Assembly: GCA_002197995.1 (NCBI GenBank)
Contig: NGZR01000002.1
Coordinates: forward strand, 8,308,001-8,372,000
Direction: 5' to 3'
Source: Gaeumannomyces sp. JS-464
Taxonomy: Eukaryota; Ascomycota; Sordariomycetes; Magnaporthales; Magnaporthaceae
DNA: 64,000 nt
Positions 35,080 to 47,163 of the stretch are shown piece by piece. Every line of letters begins with the position of its first letter. The first letter of the stretch is position 1. Position numbers and translations under genes: made by a program. The notes under the pieces are model-generated. The model did not search any database and was not told where the DNA came from. It saw only the letters and a program-made list of their open reading frames with translations.

Positions 35080-38000
35080 CGCCGCTTAAGCGAACGTACG
35101 ACGTAGTTAGGAAGCGGGGGCTACTTTACTCCAACTATTTTAAAGCTAAAATATCGACGTGGTACTAATGCAAAAGCCCTCTAACGCGTGGAAAAAAAGC
35201 TTATGCTTTGCACCCACCCGTTATACGAGCTATTTACTCCGGTAAATAGCTGGCATAACCATTAAACCAGGCTTTAGGTAATAACTTACGTACGAAAAGA
35301 CCCGGGGCTTCGGCCCGTAACGGACCGGCCGGCAAGCAACACCCGGGATATCCTTTAGCTTACCGTCGCCAAATGCACTTTCGTTAACGTATATAGGCTT
35401 TTAAAGGACCTTTTAAAACCTTCGTTAAACCTTTTACTACGTTAGCGCTTAACGGCAAAATGCATTATAACTGGGGACTTTAACGCAGGGTTTTTAGCGT
35501 GGGATCCAGTTAAAAGTAATAAGAATAAAAGCTAAGATATAACCTAATAGGCTAATACTTATAACCTTTTTTTATTTACTAACCTAGGTTAACCTACGTA
35601 TAACGATAAAGGCGTTTTAAATTTTACCTTTTCTAATGCCCTTTTAGTAATAGCGGAAATTAACCTTTCGCTAGCAACCGATTTAAACCACCGCTCGATA
35701 CGGATCGAAGTTCCTAACCGTAATAACTCCGTTCCGAACTGCCGGCGTATTACGCTACCAAACGATAAACTACGTTTTTCGCAAACGCGGTAGCAACGGG
35801 GGCCGGTAGCCTGCCGCCATTTACAAATCCATGCACGGCGAACTACTTAAATAAAGCGGCTAAAGCTTTAATAAACCTATTAAAAAATGCGTTAATAGCT
35901 TTCGGCCGGGGGTTTAAAGCTAAAAGAAAAGGCTAACCCTAGTGGAACGAAAAGTGCGCCAACGCCCAACGGGACTTTGCAAAAGCTATGGCAAACGGCG
36001 GGGCTTTTTACGGCCGAAGCCCGCTTTTTAAAAGCAACGGTTCGGGCGGCCAAAAAATAGTATTAGGCTAGCGTGCTAAAGGAAATGGATTCCTCGAAAG
36101 CGCTATACCGTATTGTAAAGTGGCATAAATTTGCACCCGCTATACGGCTTCCCCCGTTAAATATTAACGGGGAAGTTAAAATAGCCCTAGGAGATAAAGC
36201 GAAAGCATTAGGCCGTAAAATCCTTTGTAGGTTTACGGCGGAAAACAACCTATAAAAGGACCCGTTACAGTAAAGGGCTACCTAAAAAACCGCACAACTT
36301 TCGTGGAACCCCCACGTTCCCCTAAAGGAATGCCAGAAGTGCATTGTTGGCACGGCAAATACGGCTTCGGGCGTTAACTTTTTAACGGTTAAGCTGTTTA
36401 CAGCGGTATAGCCGGCAATAGGGGAATACGTTAAAGCCCTTTTCGAAGCTTGCCTTAGGGCCGGGCACCACCTTAGCCCTTTCCGCATAGCGGAGGTGGT
36501 TATGCTAAAAAAGCCGAACAAAACGGATATAACGGACCCAAAATCCTACCGCCCGATAGCTTTGCTCCCGTGCTTAGGGAAAAGGCTAAAGCGGCTAATA
36601 GCTTCGCGAATGGCGTCCCTCGCACTATAATACGGGCTTATAACCCCGTAACACGCCGAGGCTACCTCGAAAAAGGCCGCTATCGATTTAACGGTATGCG
36701 TAGCCCACGAGGTGAAACGGGCTTTCTAAAAGCACAAAACGGCCGCTTTTATTACCATGGATATATAAGGGGCTTTCGACGCCGTACTTCGCCAAAAGCT
36801 CTTTTAAAAGCTCCTAAACCAAAGCTGGGATTTAACATTAGTACGATAAGTATTATCTTTTGCAAAAAATAAGGTGGTTAAAGTGCGTTTAAAAGACGCC
36901 ACGGCACCCCCTTTTTACCCGGATTGCGAGTTACCCCAAAGGTTACCGGCGTTACCGGTCCTATTTATGCTTTATATGGCCGAAATCCTACCTAAAGCAA
37001 AAGCGGTTAAGTACGAATACGCGAACGATATAGGCATTTGCGTAACGGGTAGCACTTCGAAGGAGTGCTTTCGTAAAGCAAAAGCTATAGTAACGGAAAT
37101 CCTACGTTGGGGAAAGGTTAACAAAGTGGCTTTCGACCCGGGAAAGTGCGAACTTATGCATTTTTCCAAGCGGAAAAACCCTATAACTTTAACGGTTACG
37201 GCGAAAAGCTTTACCATCCAATAAGCTATAGGAGCTTTACGGTGGTTAAGGGTTTTTTTCGACCAAAAGCTTAATTTTAAAGCCCACGTCGATAATAGGG
37301 TTGCAAAAGCCCAAAGCGTTGCTAAACACCTCCGGAAGTTTACGAATTCGATAAAAGGGATACCGGCACATTCGATTTACAAAGCCGTTACGACGGTTAT
37401 AATCCCCACGGCTTTATACGAGGCCGAAGTGTAGCATAGGAGCAAAAAAAAACAACACACCCGTATAAACCAGCATAATAGCAATATATTCGCTAAAGAT
37501 ATTTAATAAAACGGGTAAATAAAGTTTTAACCGCGTTTTTCCGGGCAGTGGTTCCGGCTTGGAAAACCGCACCGATAAACGCCTTACATTACGAATCCGG
37601 CATTCCAAGCGTTTAAGCGCTTTTAAAAAAACCCGCTTTCGTTTCGCGGCCCGTATAAATACGGTTTCGGAAAATTACCCCCTAACCGCAACGGCTAAGC
37701 CGGCTTTTAAAGCTCGAAAGCCTAAAGCAAACTTACCTAGTAGGTTTGCGACCTTTTTGCAAAGGACGGCCGAACTCCTTCCGGCTTGCACCCGCCCGGC
37801 TTTACCTTTCGTATAAATATACGGGGCTTACGGTGGCCACATAAGAAAAGCCCGCAATTGCAAAAGCTTTTATAGCGTGGCTTCGCATCCTCCCACTTAC
37901 CGACGTTATAATATATAGCGACGGGTTTAAAGCAAAAAACGGGGCAGTTAAATACGGTTGGGTAATATACTAAACCGGCTAACGCAAACTTTCCGGGCAC

Positions 38001-38720
38001 GGCCGGTTAACGCATCCGGCGGAAGTGTTCGACGGCGAAGCGAAAAGGGCTTAAATGGGCTTCCGTAAAGCCGTTTAAAGCTTTCGCAATTGCACTTTTC
38101 ACTTGTGCCTCGATAACACCTCGGCGGCTAACGGCTATTTAAGCACGGCTTTTAATAGTTTATAAAGGGCTTTTAAAAAAATCCATTGCTTTATAAATAA
38201 ACATTAGGTATGCGTACGCTGGTCCCCGGGCTATATGGGAATCCCCGGAAACGAAAAAGGCAAACGCCGAAGCAAAGTTAAGATCGGCTTTGCTAATACC
38301 CCAACATTTTAAACTAACGGTAGCCGAAGTAAAAGCTTGGGCCCGGAAAATAGCCCGGGACGCCCCGAAACGTATAGTTTAAAAACAACTTTCCGGATCG
38401 GTATAAGGCTATAGGCCTTTCGCCGGTACCATAACACACGCCCGAAGCGTTACAATTGCACCGGAGGGTATTGTAACGGCTAATAGCCGCACGCACCGGC
38501 CACGGGGATTTCGACTGGTACTACCGAAAATTCCAGCACGAAAACGATAACCCGTGCCGTTGCGGAAAAAACAAATCCCCTTCCCACCTTGTATTTTACA
38601 GGTTGGCTAGGGCGGCAAAAAACAAATGGCCTATAGCGGACCTTCCCCCGGCTTTCGATAAGCCCGGATATTAAAAACGGCTTTTCCAAAAGCCCTCCCT
38701 TTTTGCTTCGTTCGTTAAAA
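35080..38720 (+). pseudogene. LINE copy 1 ORF2 (endonuclease-RT-RNase H) relic
   Basis: Endonuclease: DVVLMQKPSNAW at about 35158-35190, where the usual Q-E is Q-K (35174-35176), and GDFNAGFLAWDPVK near 35480. RT: PKSYRPIALLPCLGKRLKRL near 36540-36590, and the active site Y-A-N-D at 37018-37029 in place of Y-A-D-D. RNase H: YSDGFKAKNGAVKYGWVIY at about 37908-37970, HLCLDNTSAANG near 38100, and GIPGNEK near 38240 with the following Asp lost. All domains of a Tad1-clade ORF2 are present in order, but frames are broken. Confidence 0.85.
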
Positions 38721-39185
38721 CTACCAACTATTACACTATCGCCGAACGATAATAATAAAGCCTAAAAAGCCTATATTTAACCTTTTTCCTTTGTACTATT
38801 AGGATTAACAATAGGCTCGTTAATCCCTCGCACTTTAGGCCGGGCCTAAAGGAGGTTTCGAAAACCCCCTCCCCCGCTTAAACCCGGCTTTACCCCTTTT
38901 CCGGCATACCCGCCGGCCAACAGCATTACTACCACTCGCAGCGCTTTATAACGCCCTGGCGTATATACATACGCCTTACCGCCGATCGCCCGCTCACTAA
39001 CAAGGAGCGCTGGAATGCGGCCCGACTTTTGTGTGCTTTCGGGTTTAATTTGTTAACCGCTTTAATAGCAGCATATAGCCTAGTGTTAAGCTTAGGTAGC
39101 GCTAGCACGTTATATGCCTTTTGGGAAGCAAAGATTGGTAAATCCCGATTTACTAACGTTAAATATACTTTTTCTTTTTCTCTTT
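38721..39185 (+). repeat. LINE 3' untranslated end
   Basis: Shared in inverted form with 51734-52190. It ends in a pyrimidine-rich TATACTTTTTCTTTTTCTCTTT run, the counterpart of GAAAGAAAGAAAGAGAAAG at 51734. A 67-codon open stretch (39029-39232) lies in it but is probably fortuitous. Confidence 0.7.
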
Positions 39186-39233
39186 ATGTAAATAAGCGCA
39201 TATTGCGCAAAACAACCTTTATTATCCATTAGT
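39186..39233. other. Short unique spacer
   Basis: About 50 bp between the LINE tail and the gypsy target duplication. It is probably original host sequence that continues at 46223 after the gypsy insertion. Confidence 0.5.
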
Positions 39234-39238
39234 TTACC
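39234..39238. repeat. Target-site duplication of G4, left (TTACC)
   Basis: TTACC immediately before TGTTATACGG; it is repeated at 46218-46222. Confidence 0.9.
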
Positions 39239-39520
39239 TGTTATACGGAGGCGATCACGTGGACGGAAATTGGTCCGATCCCTTCGCAGGGAATTGGTGC
39301 CCAACTTAAAAGTGAGGCGACCAATGGGGCCAAAGCCGGAAAAGGTGCCTCGGACATTCGAGCACCGCACAAACCACAAGGTCCCTTTATTTATTCCCGT
39401 CTTTTCCATAAATCCCTTTAGCAAATTTTAACTTTTAAGCATTTCTTAAAGCTATAAAAGATTATTAGCTTTTATAAAGTAATATAATTTCTTCCAAGCC
39501 GATATTATCCTTTTATTACA
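39239..39520 (+). repeat. 5' LTR of G4
   Basis: 282 bp, TGTTATACGG...TTATTACA. It differs from the 3' LTR mainly by transitions (for example GACCAATGGGG against GACCAATAGGG). Confidence 0.92.
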
Positions 39521-39739
39521 AATAATTTTTCCCCCATTTAGGACCGCTTAGTAATAGCCTACTATTTTTCCTCCTAAGCTTTGGAAAGCACTATTTAAGC
39601 AATCCAACCCTTCCCAGTTACGATTGGGTCGATAGCTACGGTTAGCCTTCGCCGTTACGGCACTTTCTAACCCTCCGCAAACGGCTCCCGTACAGCCGCT
39701 TGCGAAAACCCAACTTATAGCACAACCTTTTACATTAGC

Positions 39740-42330
39740 CGCATTGGTTTTTACAATTGGTGCCAATTAAAAAACCATCGACGAAAACAATAGTAAAACG
39801 GACTACGACGAAAATATTAAACGTTTGGATTAAAAAACCTCCGAAATCGAAAAACGGCTCGAGGATTTTAACGATAAGCTTTAAACAATCGCTAAAAAAG
39901 CCAAAAAGTCCATCGACGCGACCTGGGCTAAAATTAGCCAAATCGATACAGCTTTTAAACAAACATAAAAGGAGGTCCGGAATTACGCGGCCCAAATCGA
40001 AGCTTACGAATAAAACATCGTAATATACCGCGCTACCTACGTATTATCGACTAACATACTAGCCTAACGACTCGTCCCGAATATATAAAAGTGGAAAAGG
40101 AAACCCCCTCGCATTACAACCAATAAACGTCTTAATAACAAACGACGCGGGGGCTTTTATCCTATATTCAGCCCCCATTTTTAAAAAAGCCATGCGTTAA
40201 AAAAATCTCCAATCCGTAAAAAAGGTACCCGACCCCCCGAAATAAATGATCGGTATTTAACAAAAGTTTGTTAATACTTACCGCGCTATTATAGCCTTAT
40301 TTAAAAGCGTCGAACGAAAAGCGTTGGACGTTTAAAAGCAACTTAGTAAGCTTAAAGCTTATTACGATAGCATTACTTATAAATACCACACCTTCGTTTC
40401 CATGCATAAAGAGGGATTATTGGCTTTTAAGGAACAATAGGAAAAGTTTTGCCAACGGATTTCTGCGGAAAGCTACATATTCGCCCAGTAAATTTAGGGA
40501 AGCGTTATTGCCTTAGCGGAACAATAAAAAGTACGCATTTAAACTTTAGCCCACTTTTAAAACGCTACCCGAGCAAACCAAAATCGTTTCCAAAAACTGC
40601 AAAAACGATTTACCTCTTTTAAAAAGGGCGTCGAAAAATGGGCAAAACAAAAAAAGGCATAAATCCGAGCTTTTATAGCCAAAAAGCACGTTTTTCCCAA
40701 CGATTTTACCGCCGCAAAAAGGAAAGTGCTTTTTAAAACACGGCAGCTCGTTAAAAATACCTTAAAAAAAGCACGACGCATAAAAAAGGAAGGGATTCGT
40801 CCCCGCTTTTTCACCATTATATCGGCGCTATAACGAAACTCGCTACCTCCCGTATTATAACAAAAGTTATTAGCCAACGACCCTGCTAACGCCCCGGTCT
40901 TTTCCATTAAAGCAAAACCCGCGAAACAATTAAATATAAAACAATCCGCTTCCTTCCGATAGGGAGTCCTTAATAGGGACCTTTTATTTTTTGCCAATTT
41001 GCAACGCCAACAGGTTAGGGCTATAACCGTTGCCGTTTATTAGCAATATCGCGCCGCTATTGCCGGACCCCGGCATTTAGGCAGCTTAAAAGGACTATCC
41101 GGTGTCCCTTTTTAAAAACCACTTAACGAACTTCCCAATTATGTCGTAATTTTAAAAAAATTTATCGGACTTTTCCGAATTGTTTTTTAACAAAAACGAT
41201 CGCGATCGAAACGGACGAGGGGACCACTAAAGAAAGTCCAAACGACCTAAGAATTCCGGACTCCAAAAAGTTATCCGAAAATTTTAACGCGGTTTTAATT
41301 AACCTATTGCCTCGACTGCTATTATTAACCTAATTTAATTTAATAAGCCCAAAAAATACAAAAGAAAAAACCTAGCAAAGTTTAGGCTTTGGTAATTCCG
41401 CGTTACCGCTTATATAAAAACATACGCGAATAGCTTCCTGAACGATATTATAAAAATTAATTAAATCGGATCCCTTTTTACCGAAAATGCCCAAATTTGG
41501 CATTACTAACGTATAAGGTTTATACGGGGAATAGGATTGGAAAACAACTGGCGGGCCTATTCGTCCGCGCTTTAAAAGCGTTTTAAAAATGCCACCGAAT
41601 ATTACCGCAACGTACGAAAAATGCGAAAGCTTAAATATAAAGGTAATATAATGCAATATATTACCGAACTTTTCGATTTTAACAAAGCCGTATAATAGTC
41701 CGGTATTACCTTCCGAAAATACATTTCCAACATTTTGCCGAAGGAAATCATTTACCTTATATATTCGTAACGAGGGGGCCTCCCCGATACGGACGAAAAA
41801 TTCCTAGCTATTATTTAACAAACCGCAAAAATCTATAAAGTTATGCTTTAAAACCCAAAGTTAAAATCGCAAACGGGAAAAAAAACCCGTTTTAATATAA
41901 AAGCGCTCGAACGCGGGCCGTCCCCGCGATAATAGCTTTAAAAAGGCTAACAGCTTAAACCAATTTTTAAAGCCGGTAGCCAAAAAAGCCGCAATTAGCG
42001 ATAAGAAAAACTATGTTTGGCTTTCCGTTAAACAAACATTGGAAAACGTCGACCAAAAAAATGTAAATTAAAAAAAACAAGCAAAAGCGGCATGCTAAAA
42101 GTGTGGCCGGGAAAACCACACATTTTGGATTGCTTCGCAAAAAAAAACGTTAACGGTAAGAAATTCCCGCCACTTTTAGCAAAAATAGCCAATAATAAAA
42201 GGGTCGCATTTAGCGACCCCCCGGGTTTAAACCCTAAAAAAGCAAAAATCGCGGCCGTTATTACTAGCAATACCACGATTTTCGATAAAGCTTTCGAAAA
42301 ACTTACCGAGTTTAATTCGGATTGTTAACT
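39740..42330 (+). pseudogene. G4 gag region relic
   Basis: Plus-strand coding traces rich in Lys/Ile/Thr, including 88 open codons at 39757-40023 (VPIKKPSTKTIVKRTTTK..., coiled-coil-like). Near 42090-42130 a knuckle-like C-x2-C-x4-H (C*KCGRENH) is followed, after a one-base frame change, by FWDCFAKKNVNGKK. This suggests a CCHC motif split by a deletion. The open stretch 42092-42328 continues into protease-side sequence. No intact gag remains. Confidence 0.6.
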
Positions 42331-45300
42331 CGCTAAAATAGCGGTTTTAAATACCGGACCCCCGCGATTCGACACCCGCCGCTTTATTGTTATAATGCAT
42401 TTTAAGGTAAAAGGCATTTAAAAAACCCAAATACGGGTATTATTAAATATAAAAAGCGATATTACTATCGTTTTTTATAAAATCGCAAAAAATTTAATAT
42501 AATACCTGGTAACCCGGAAAATTCCCCGGCTTATAACGGTTTACGATAAAACCTTTATAAAATCGGGCGGATATTAATACCTCCCTAATATAACTTTTCG
42601 TTATTAGGATTACCGATTTTAAATCGCTTTTAAAATTAGCGATTTAAACCCCAATTGTAATATGATTTTACTTTATTAATAGCTATAAATCCACCAATTT
42701 TAAAACCTTTAGGACGATTTTAGCAGGATATATTTCGGCACCGACGCGTGCCAAAAATGCCGAAGCTTTAAAGCCCGACACCGTATGGACCTTCGCGACC
42801 CTTCGGACTTTTAAACCGTTAAGCCGGTTATAATCGCTGCGATTAAAAAAATTAATCCCGATTTTATCAAATTGGGAATCGCTAATGGTTTTACGGCCGT
42901 TTTTAAAAAGTTTCGGGAGTTTTTCCCGATTATATCGGACAAAACCGCTATGCGTTTGCCCGACTACCAGTTATAAAATTATACCATAAAATTAAAAAAA
43001 AAGGCTAAACCTATATAAAGCCCTTTTTACAATATAAGCTAACGAAAATTGATATTCTTAAACCCTAGCTCCAAAAAACCTCGAAACAGGAAAAATCCGA
43101 CGCTTTACTTTGGCCGTCGGCTTTCCTTTGCTATTCGCAAATAAAAAAAATTCTTTTAATCCTTTTCGTCCAGTTATCGATTATAAAACCTAAATTTTAA
43201 AACAATCCCCGTCCGATGCCCCATCCCATTTATCACTAATTTTAAAATAAATTCCGAAAAGCCAAATGGATAACCAAAATAAATTTTAAAATAAGGTTTA
43301 ATTTAATTAAAATAAAAGAAGGTTATAAATAGCTTATAGCCTTCCGTTATAAGTACGGCCTTTTCGAATACACCGTTATGCTTATAAGATTAATTAACGC
43401 TTCGGCAACGTTTTAAAACTTAATAAACCACATTTTTATAAACCTTATTAATTCGGAACTTTTGGTATAACCTCGACGACCTTTTTATTTATGCCGAAAT
43501 TAAGGAAAAATATAATAACTTCGTAAAAAAAGTTTTCCGACGATTTACCAAGCATAACCTAGCGGTAGCCCCCCGCAAATGCAGCTAAAATGTGCAAAAA
43601 GTCGAGTTTTTCGGTTATATTATCAGTTAAAACGGTATCGCTATAACATAAAGCAAAATTAACACCGTACTCCAATAAAAAAAAGCCTAAATGCTTTAAA
43701 AATTGCCAATCTTTCGTGGGCTTCGCGAACTTTTACAAAAGGTTTATTAAAAGGTTTTCCAAAATTGTAAAACTTTTAATAACGGCTAATGCATTGTCCA
43801 AAAACCGATAAATATGGACCCCGGATATGCAAATAGCTTTTAACACTTTTAAAATGGCATTTACGTTACCCCCGATTTTATGCTATTTCGATTTAGCAAT
43901 CCCTACTATTATAAAAATAAACTTTTCCGATTTTACTATTAAAACCGTCCTATTTTAACGGGACTTTAACAACGGGAAGTTATACCCCGTTGCTTTTCAC
44001 TTTCGCAAAATGACCTTAGCCGAAATCAATTACGAGATTTATAATAAAAAACTGCTAACCATCGTAGACAATTTCGCGAAATGGAAACATTATTTCGAAA
44101 ATGCTTAATACCGAGTGGAGGTTTTTACGGACTATTAAAACCTGGCCTATTTTACCACGGCCAAAATCCTTAATAGGAAATAAGCTCGATAAGCCTAATA
44201 ATTGGCAAGCTATTGGTTTATAATTAATTACCGGCCAGAAAAGCAAAACGAAAAGGCCGATATGCTGTTAAAACTTCCGCAATACTGATTTAAAAAAAAG
44301 GGGAATAAAAATTAGCCGATTATAACGATTTTGCAAAAAAAAACACTTCCTAAAAACAAAAAACTCGGGGAATCCCGTTAAATTTAAGCATAACGGATCC
44401 TTTTTCCTCCTATCCCCAGCTAAACTATGCAATATCCCGACGTTTAAATAAGCGTTAACCTTTACGGATAAGGTTAAAAAGCTTGGATTTTAAAACCCCG
44501 AATACCAAAAACGCCTCCGGACTTTTAGGAAAAAAAAAAAGGTAAAAGATAAATTCCTTTATTATAAAAACAAATTGTAAGTGCCAACCACGGCTTTGCA
44601 AAAAAAAGTCCTTAAGTTCGAATATAACACTAAGGTCGTCGGACATATAAAGATAAACAAAACTTTCGAGCTAATTATACGCCATTTTTGGTAGCCCGGC
44701 ATTAAAGGGGCAGTTAAGAAATACGTTCGGAATTGCCTAAAATGCCAAAAAAATAAAGCGCTAAAACACGCTCTTTTCGGACCTTTTTAGCTTATAAAAT
44801 TACATTACCAACCTTAAAAAACCGTCGTTATGGATTTTATTACCAATTTGCCCCTATTTAACGGCTGTAATTCCATTTGGGTAATGGTAAACCCATTTAC
44901 CAAAATGGGACATTTCGTACCGCTTAAAACAAACGAGAAAAAAACGGATAACCTTATCCGCATTTTCGCCAAAAAATATTGGCGATTGCATAATATGCCC
45001 TTAAATATTATTTCTGATAAAAATTCCAAATTTACGGCATATTTGTGGAAAAACTTCCTCCGCCTGGTAGGGATAAGGTCGCGCATAAGCACCGCTTTTC
45101 ACCCCTAAACGAATAGGCAAATTAAACGATTTAATTAAAGCTTAAAAGCTTACCTCCGTTTTTTCATTAATTATAACATAATTAACTGGGTCGATCTTTT
45201 TCTTATGGCGAAATTCGCTTACAATAATACTGCTTCGGCAAGTACTTCCGTTATTCCCTTTTTCGCTAATTACGGTTATTACCCAGCCTCGAATAACCCC

Positions 45301-45600
45301 TTTTTCCCGGCCAAATACACAACCCAGCCAGCAAGCTTTACGCCTATTAAATGACCCAAATGCACCAAAAAGCCCGAAAGTGTTTTAATAAAGCCCGGGA
45401 ACGGATAAAGCATTGGGCAGACAAAAAAAAAGGCCCTTTTCCGATCTTTACCGAAGGACAACTCGTTATGCTTAACGCCCGTCACGTTAAAACCCGACGC
45501 CTTGCTAAAAAGCTCGACTTTAAAATGCTTGGCCCTTTCCGGATTGTTAAAGTGATTTCCCTTACGGCAGTACGGTTTAATTTCCCTGCGTTTTAGAAAA
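42330..45600 (+). pseudogene. G4 pol relic (protease, RT, RNase H, integrase)
   Basis: The RT palm keeps L-D-D (43472-43480) in a YNLDDLFIYAEIKE context. The integrase core starts MDFITNLPLFNGCNSIWVMV at 44830 and contains IISDKNSKFTAYLW. The expected catalytic Glu in ...HP.TN.Q.ERFN is Lys (AAA at 45124-45126), so the D,D-35-E triad is broken. The integrase C-terminus KKLDFKMLGPFRIVKVIS is open at 45351-45596. Stops separate the parts. Confidence 0.85.
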
Positions 45601-45920
45601 TCCATAATTCCTTCCACGTGTTTCTTATTAAGCTTTATCGCGCTAGCATTTAAGCCCGGCTTAACCTTAACCAGGTCCTGCGTAACGCCCCTCCTATCGA
45701 AAGAAAATACACAATCGAAAAAATCATAAACTTTATAAAAGTACAAAGCAAAGTTAAATACCTCGTGAAATAGGAAGGTTACTTTGCCAAAAAAGACTAA
45801 ACCTAAAAACCTTAAAAGCATTTCGACGGCGAAAAAGCCAAAGCAAAAGTTAGGGCCTTCCATAACAAACACCCCACCAAACCACGGGATTTCAAAATAT
45901 AAAGGTTTCGGGGCGAGCCC

Positions 45921-45937
45921 AAAAGAAAGGAGGATAG
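45921..45937 (+). other. Polypurine tract of G4
   Basis: AAAAGAAAGGAGGATAG, all purine but one base, ending exactly at the 3' LTR start. It primes plus-strand synthesis in this element type. Confidence 0.8.
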
Positions 45938-46217
45938 TGTTATACGGAGGCGATTACGTGAACGGAAATTGGTCCGATCCCCCCGCAGGGAATTGGTGCC
46001 CAACTTAAAAATGAGGCGACCAATAGGGCCAAGGCCGGAAAAGGTGCCCCGGACATTCGAGCACCGCACGGACCACAAGGTCCCTCTATTTATTCCCGTT
46101 TTTTCCATAAATCCCCTTAGTAAATTCTGGCTCTTTAAGCATCTCTTAAGGCCATGAAAGATTATTAGCTTTCATAAAGTAATACAATTTCTTCCAAGCC
46201 GACATTGTTTTGTTACA
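45938..46217 (+). repeat. 3' LTR of G4
   Basis: 280 bp, TGTTATACGG...TTTTGTTACA, followed by the TTACC duplication. It is less AT-shifted than the 5' LTR. Confidence 0.92.
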
Positions 46218-46222
46218 TTACC

Positions 46223-46500
46223 TATCTTTACAATTTGTCCACTTGACCGACCATAATAAAACATATTTAATAGAAATCGTTCGGGATTATAACGGCTAAA
46301 CGTACTTTCCCGACAAGGAACTGTCTATTATATTACTAAAAAGGTTTAATAACAACTAATCTTGGTTACAGTGCGCTTCTCTATCCGCACCAACCAGCAT
46401 ACAGATATCCTAATCAATTAACTTAAATCCTTTTGTTCAGCGTCGACGGTTTACTTGAGCATAGGACAGGATGATAGCGGAAAGTTCATCGGGAATAACA
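46223..46500. other. Non-repeat sequence left of the gene island
   Basis: Base composition returns towards normal from about 46360. I see no complete gene on the plus strand. On the minus strand, 46445-46493 reads IPDELSAIILSYAQV, which may be a displaced piece of the neighbouring gene (see findings). Confidence 0.4.
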
Positions 46501-46507
46501 CTGCCAT

Positions 46508-47163
46508 TTTAAAGAGGTGAGTCCGTGGTCGCAGTGTCCCGAGGGACCAGCTACGTGTATATATTGTAGGTACCACAGCGTGGCAGCTAGCTGTTGAGCT
46601 GATGAAGGAAAAACAGGTCGCGTTCTGGCGCTTTGATAGCAGCGGTGCCGTCCTGCAATACGACGCCTGGATACCCAACCTGGAGCGGTGGATCGAGGTG
46701 ACGACGGAGTTATCCGGCTCGCCACCCGTGCAGACTGCATTTATCCAGGCTCTGTGCTTCATCATCCAGAAGCGGTGCACGGGTGCGAATCAGCAGTACG
46801 AATCCCTTGACGATTGCACGTCCACGCTAGCCAAGAAGAACTTCGGCAGCTTCGACGAGACGTGGGGTGATACGGTGGTGTGTGCCGGAACATCCACTCG
46901 ATACTAACGCAACTGCGGCCTGAGGTTAGTAGAGTATTAATCCGTGGTTGATTTGTGTCTCGGGGCGGCGAGCAGGCCCAAAGAGCTAACTGAAACTCCC
47001 GGTGTAGGTTCATTGCCCGCATGTTGGCCCCGTCGGCGGCAACGGGCCCGACAACTTCAAGTGTGTGGATATCGACTACCGTGTTGATTACTTTGATGAC
47101 CCGCTCTTATTTGGTGCGCCAGAAGGACCGCCGTTTACTTGCCCAGGGGCGAATGTGCGTTGA
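46508..47163 (+). pseudogene. Conserved fungal gene of unknown function, frameshifted, 5' end missing
   Basis: The coding quality is good and free of RIP damage. Three frame pieces join up: EVSPWSQCPEGPAT (46514-46555), then YIVGTTAWQLAVELMKEKQV through DETWGDTVVC (46560-46884), then RNIHSILTQLRPE to 46924. Two small insertions (near 46553, and a TG repeat near 46880-46885) shift the frame out and back. An 83-nt intron (46925-47007, GTTAGT...GTAG, branch CTAAC at 46986-46990) leads to a last exon 47008-47163. That exon begins VHCPHVGP, continues DIDYRVDYFDDPLLFGAPEG and ends at TGA. The sequence resembles uncharacterised ascomycete proteins with conserved Cys and Trp residues, from memory and unchecked. 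No start codon or signal peptide is present. The indels could also be assembly errors. Confidence 0.6.
46925..47007 (+). other. Intron in the conserved fungal pseudogene
   Basis: GTTAGT donor, GAGCTAACTG branch region 18-22 nt before the GTGTAG acceptor, 83 nt. Splicing joins ..RPE to VHCPHVG in frame and runs to TGA at 47161-47163. Confidence 0.75.

Larger units (their letters stand above)
33214..39185 (+). mobile_element. Tad1-like LINE, copy 1 (near full length)
   Basis: About 6 kb without LTRs. ORF1 has zinc knuckles, ORF2 has APE endonuclease, reverse transcriptase and RNase H, and the 3' end is a TTTCTTTTTCTCTTT-type tail. The same 3' end occurs inverted at 51734 and the same 5' region at 63440-64000. 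The 5' leader is missing compared with copy 3, which has at least 300 bp more before the AACGGCAGCACCGG block. RIP-type stops are spread through both ORFs. Confidence 0.88.
39239..46217 (+). mobile_element. Ty3/gypsy LTR retrotransposon G4, complete copy
   Basis: 6979 bp with LTRs at 39239-39520 and 45938-46217. It is flanked by a perfect 5-bp duplication TTACC (39234-39238 and 46218-46222), so this is an undisturbed insertion. The polypurine tract AAAAGAAAGGAGGATAG sits directly before the 3' LTR. Coding is on the plus strand: gag-like (39.7-42.0 kb), zinc-knuckle/protease area (42.0-42.6 kb), RT (about 43.3-43.6 kb), RNase H (43.7-44.2 kb), integrase (44.5-45.6 kb). Heavy RIP makes it non-autonomous. 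Confidence 0.92.

Noticed and set aside
45279..45872. 197-codon minus-strand open frame, the longest in the window
   Set aside because: It lies antisense to the G4 integrase C-terminus (KKLDFKMLGPFRIVKVIS on plus), which has clear family motifs; the minus frame has none.
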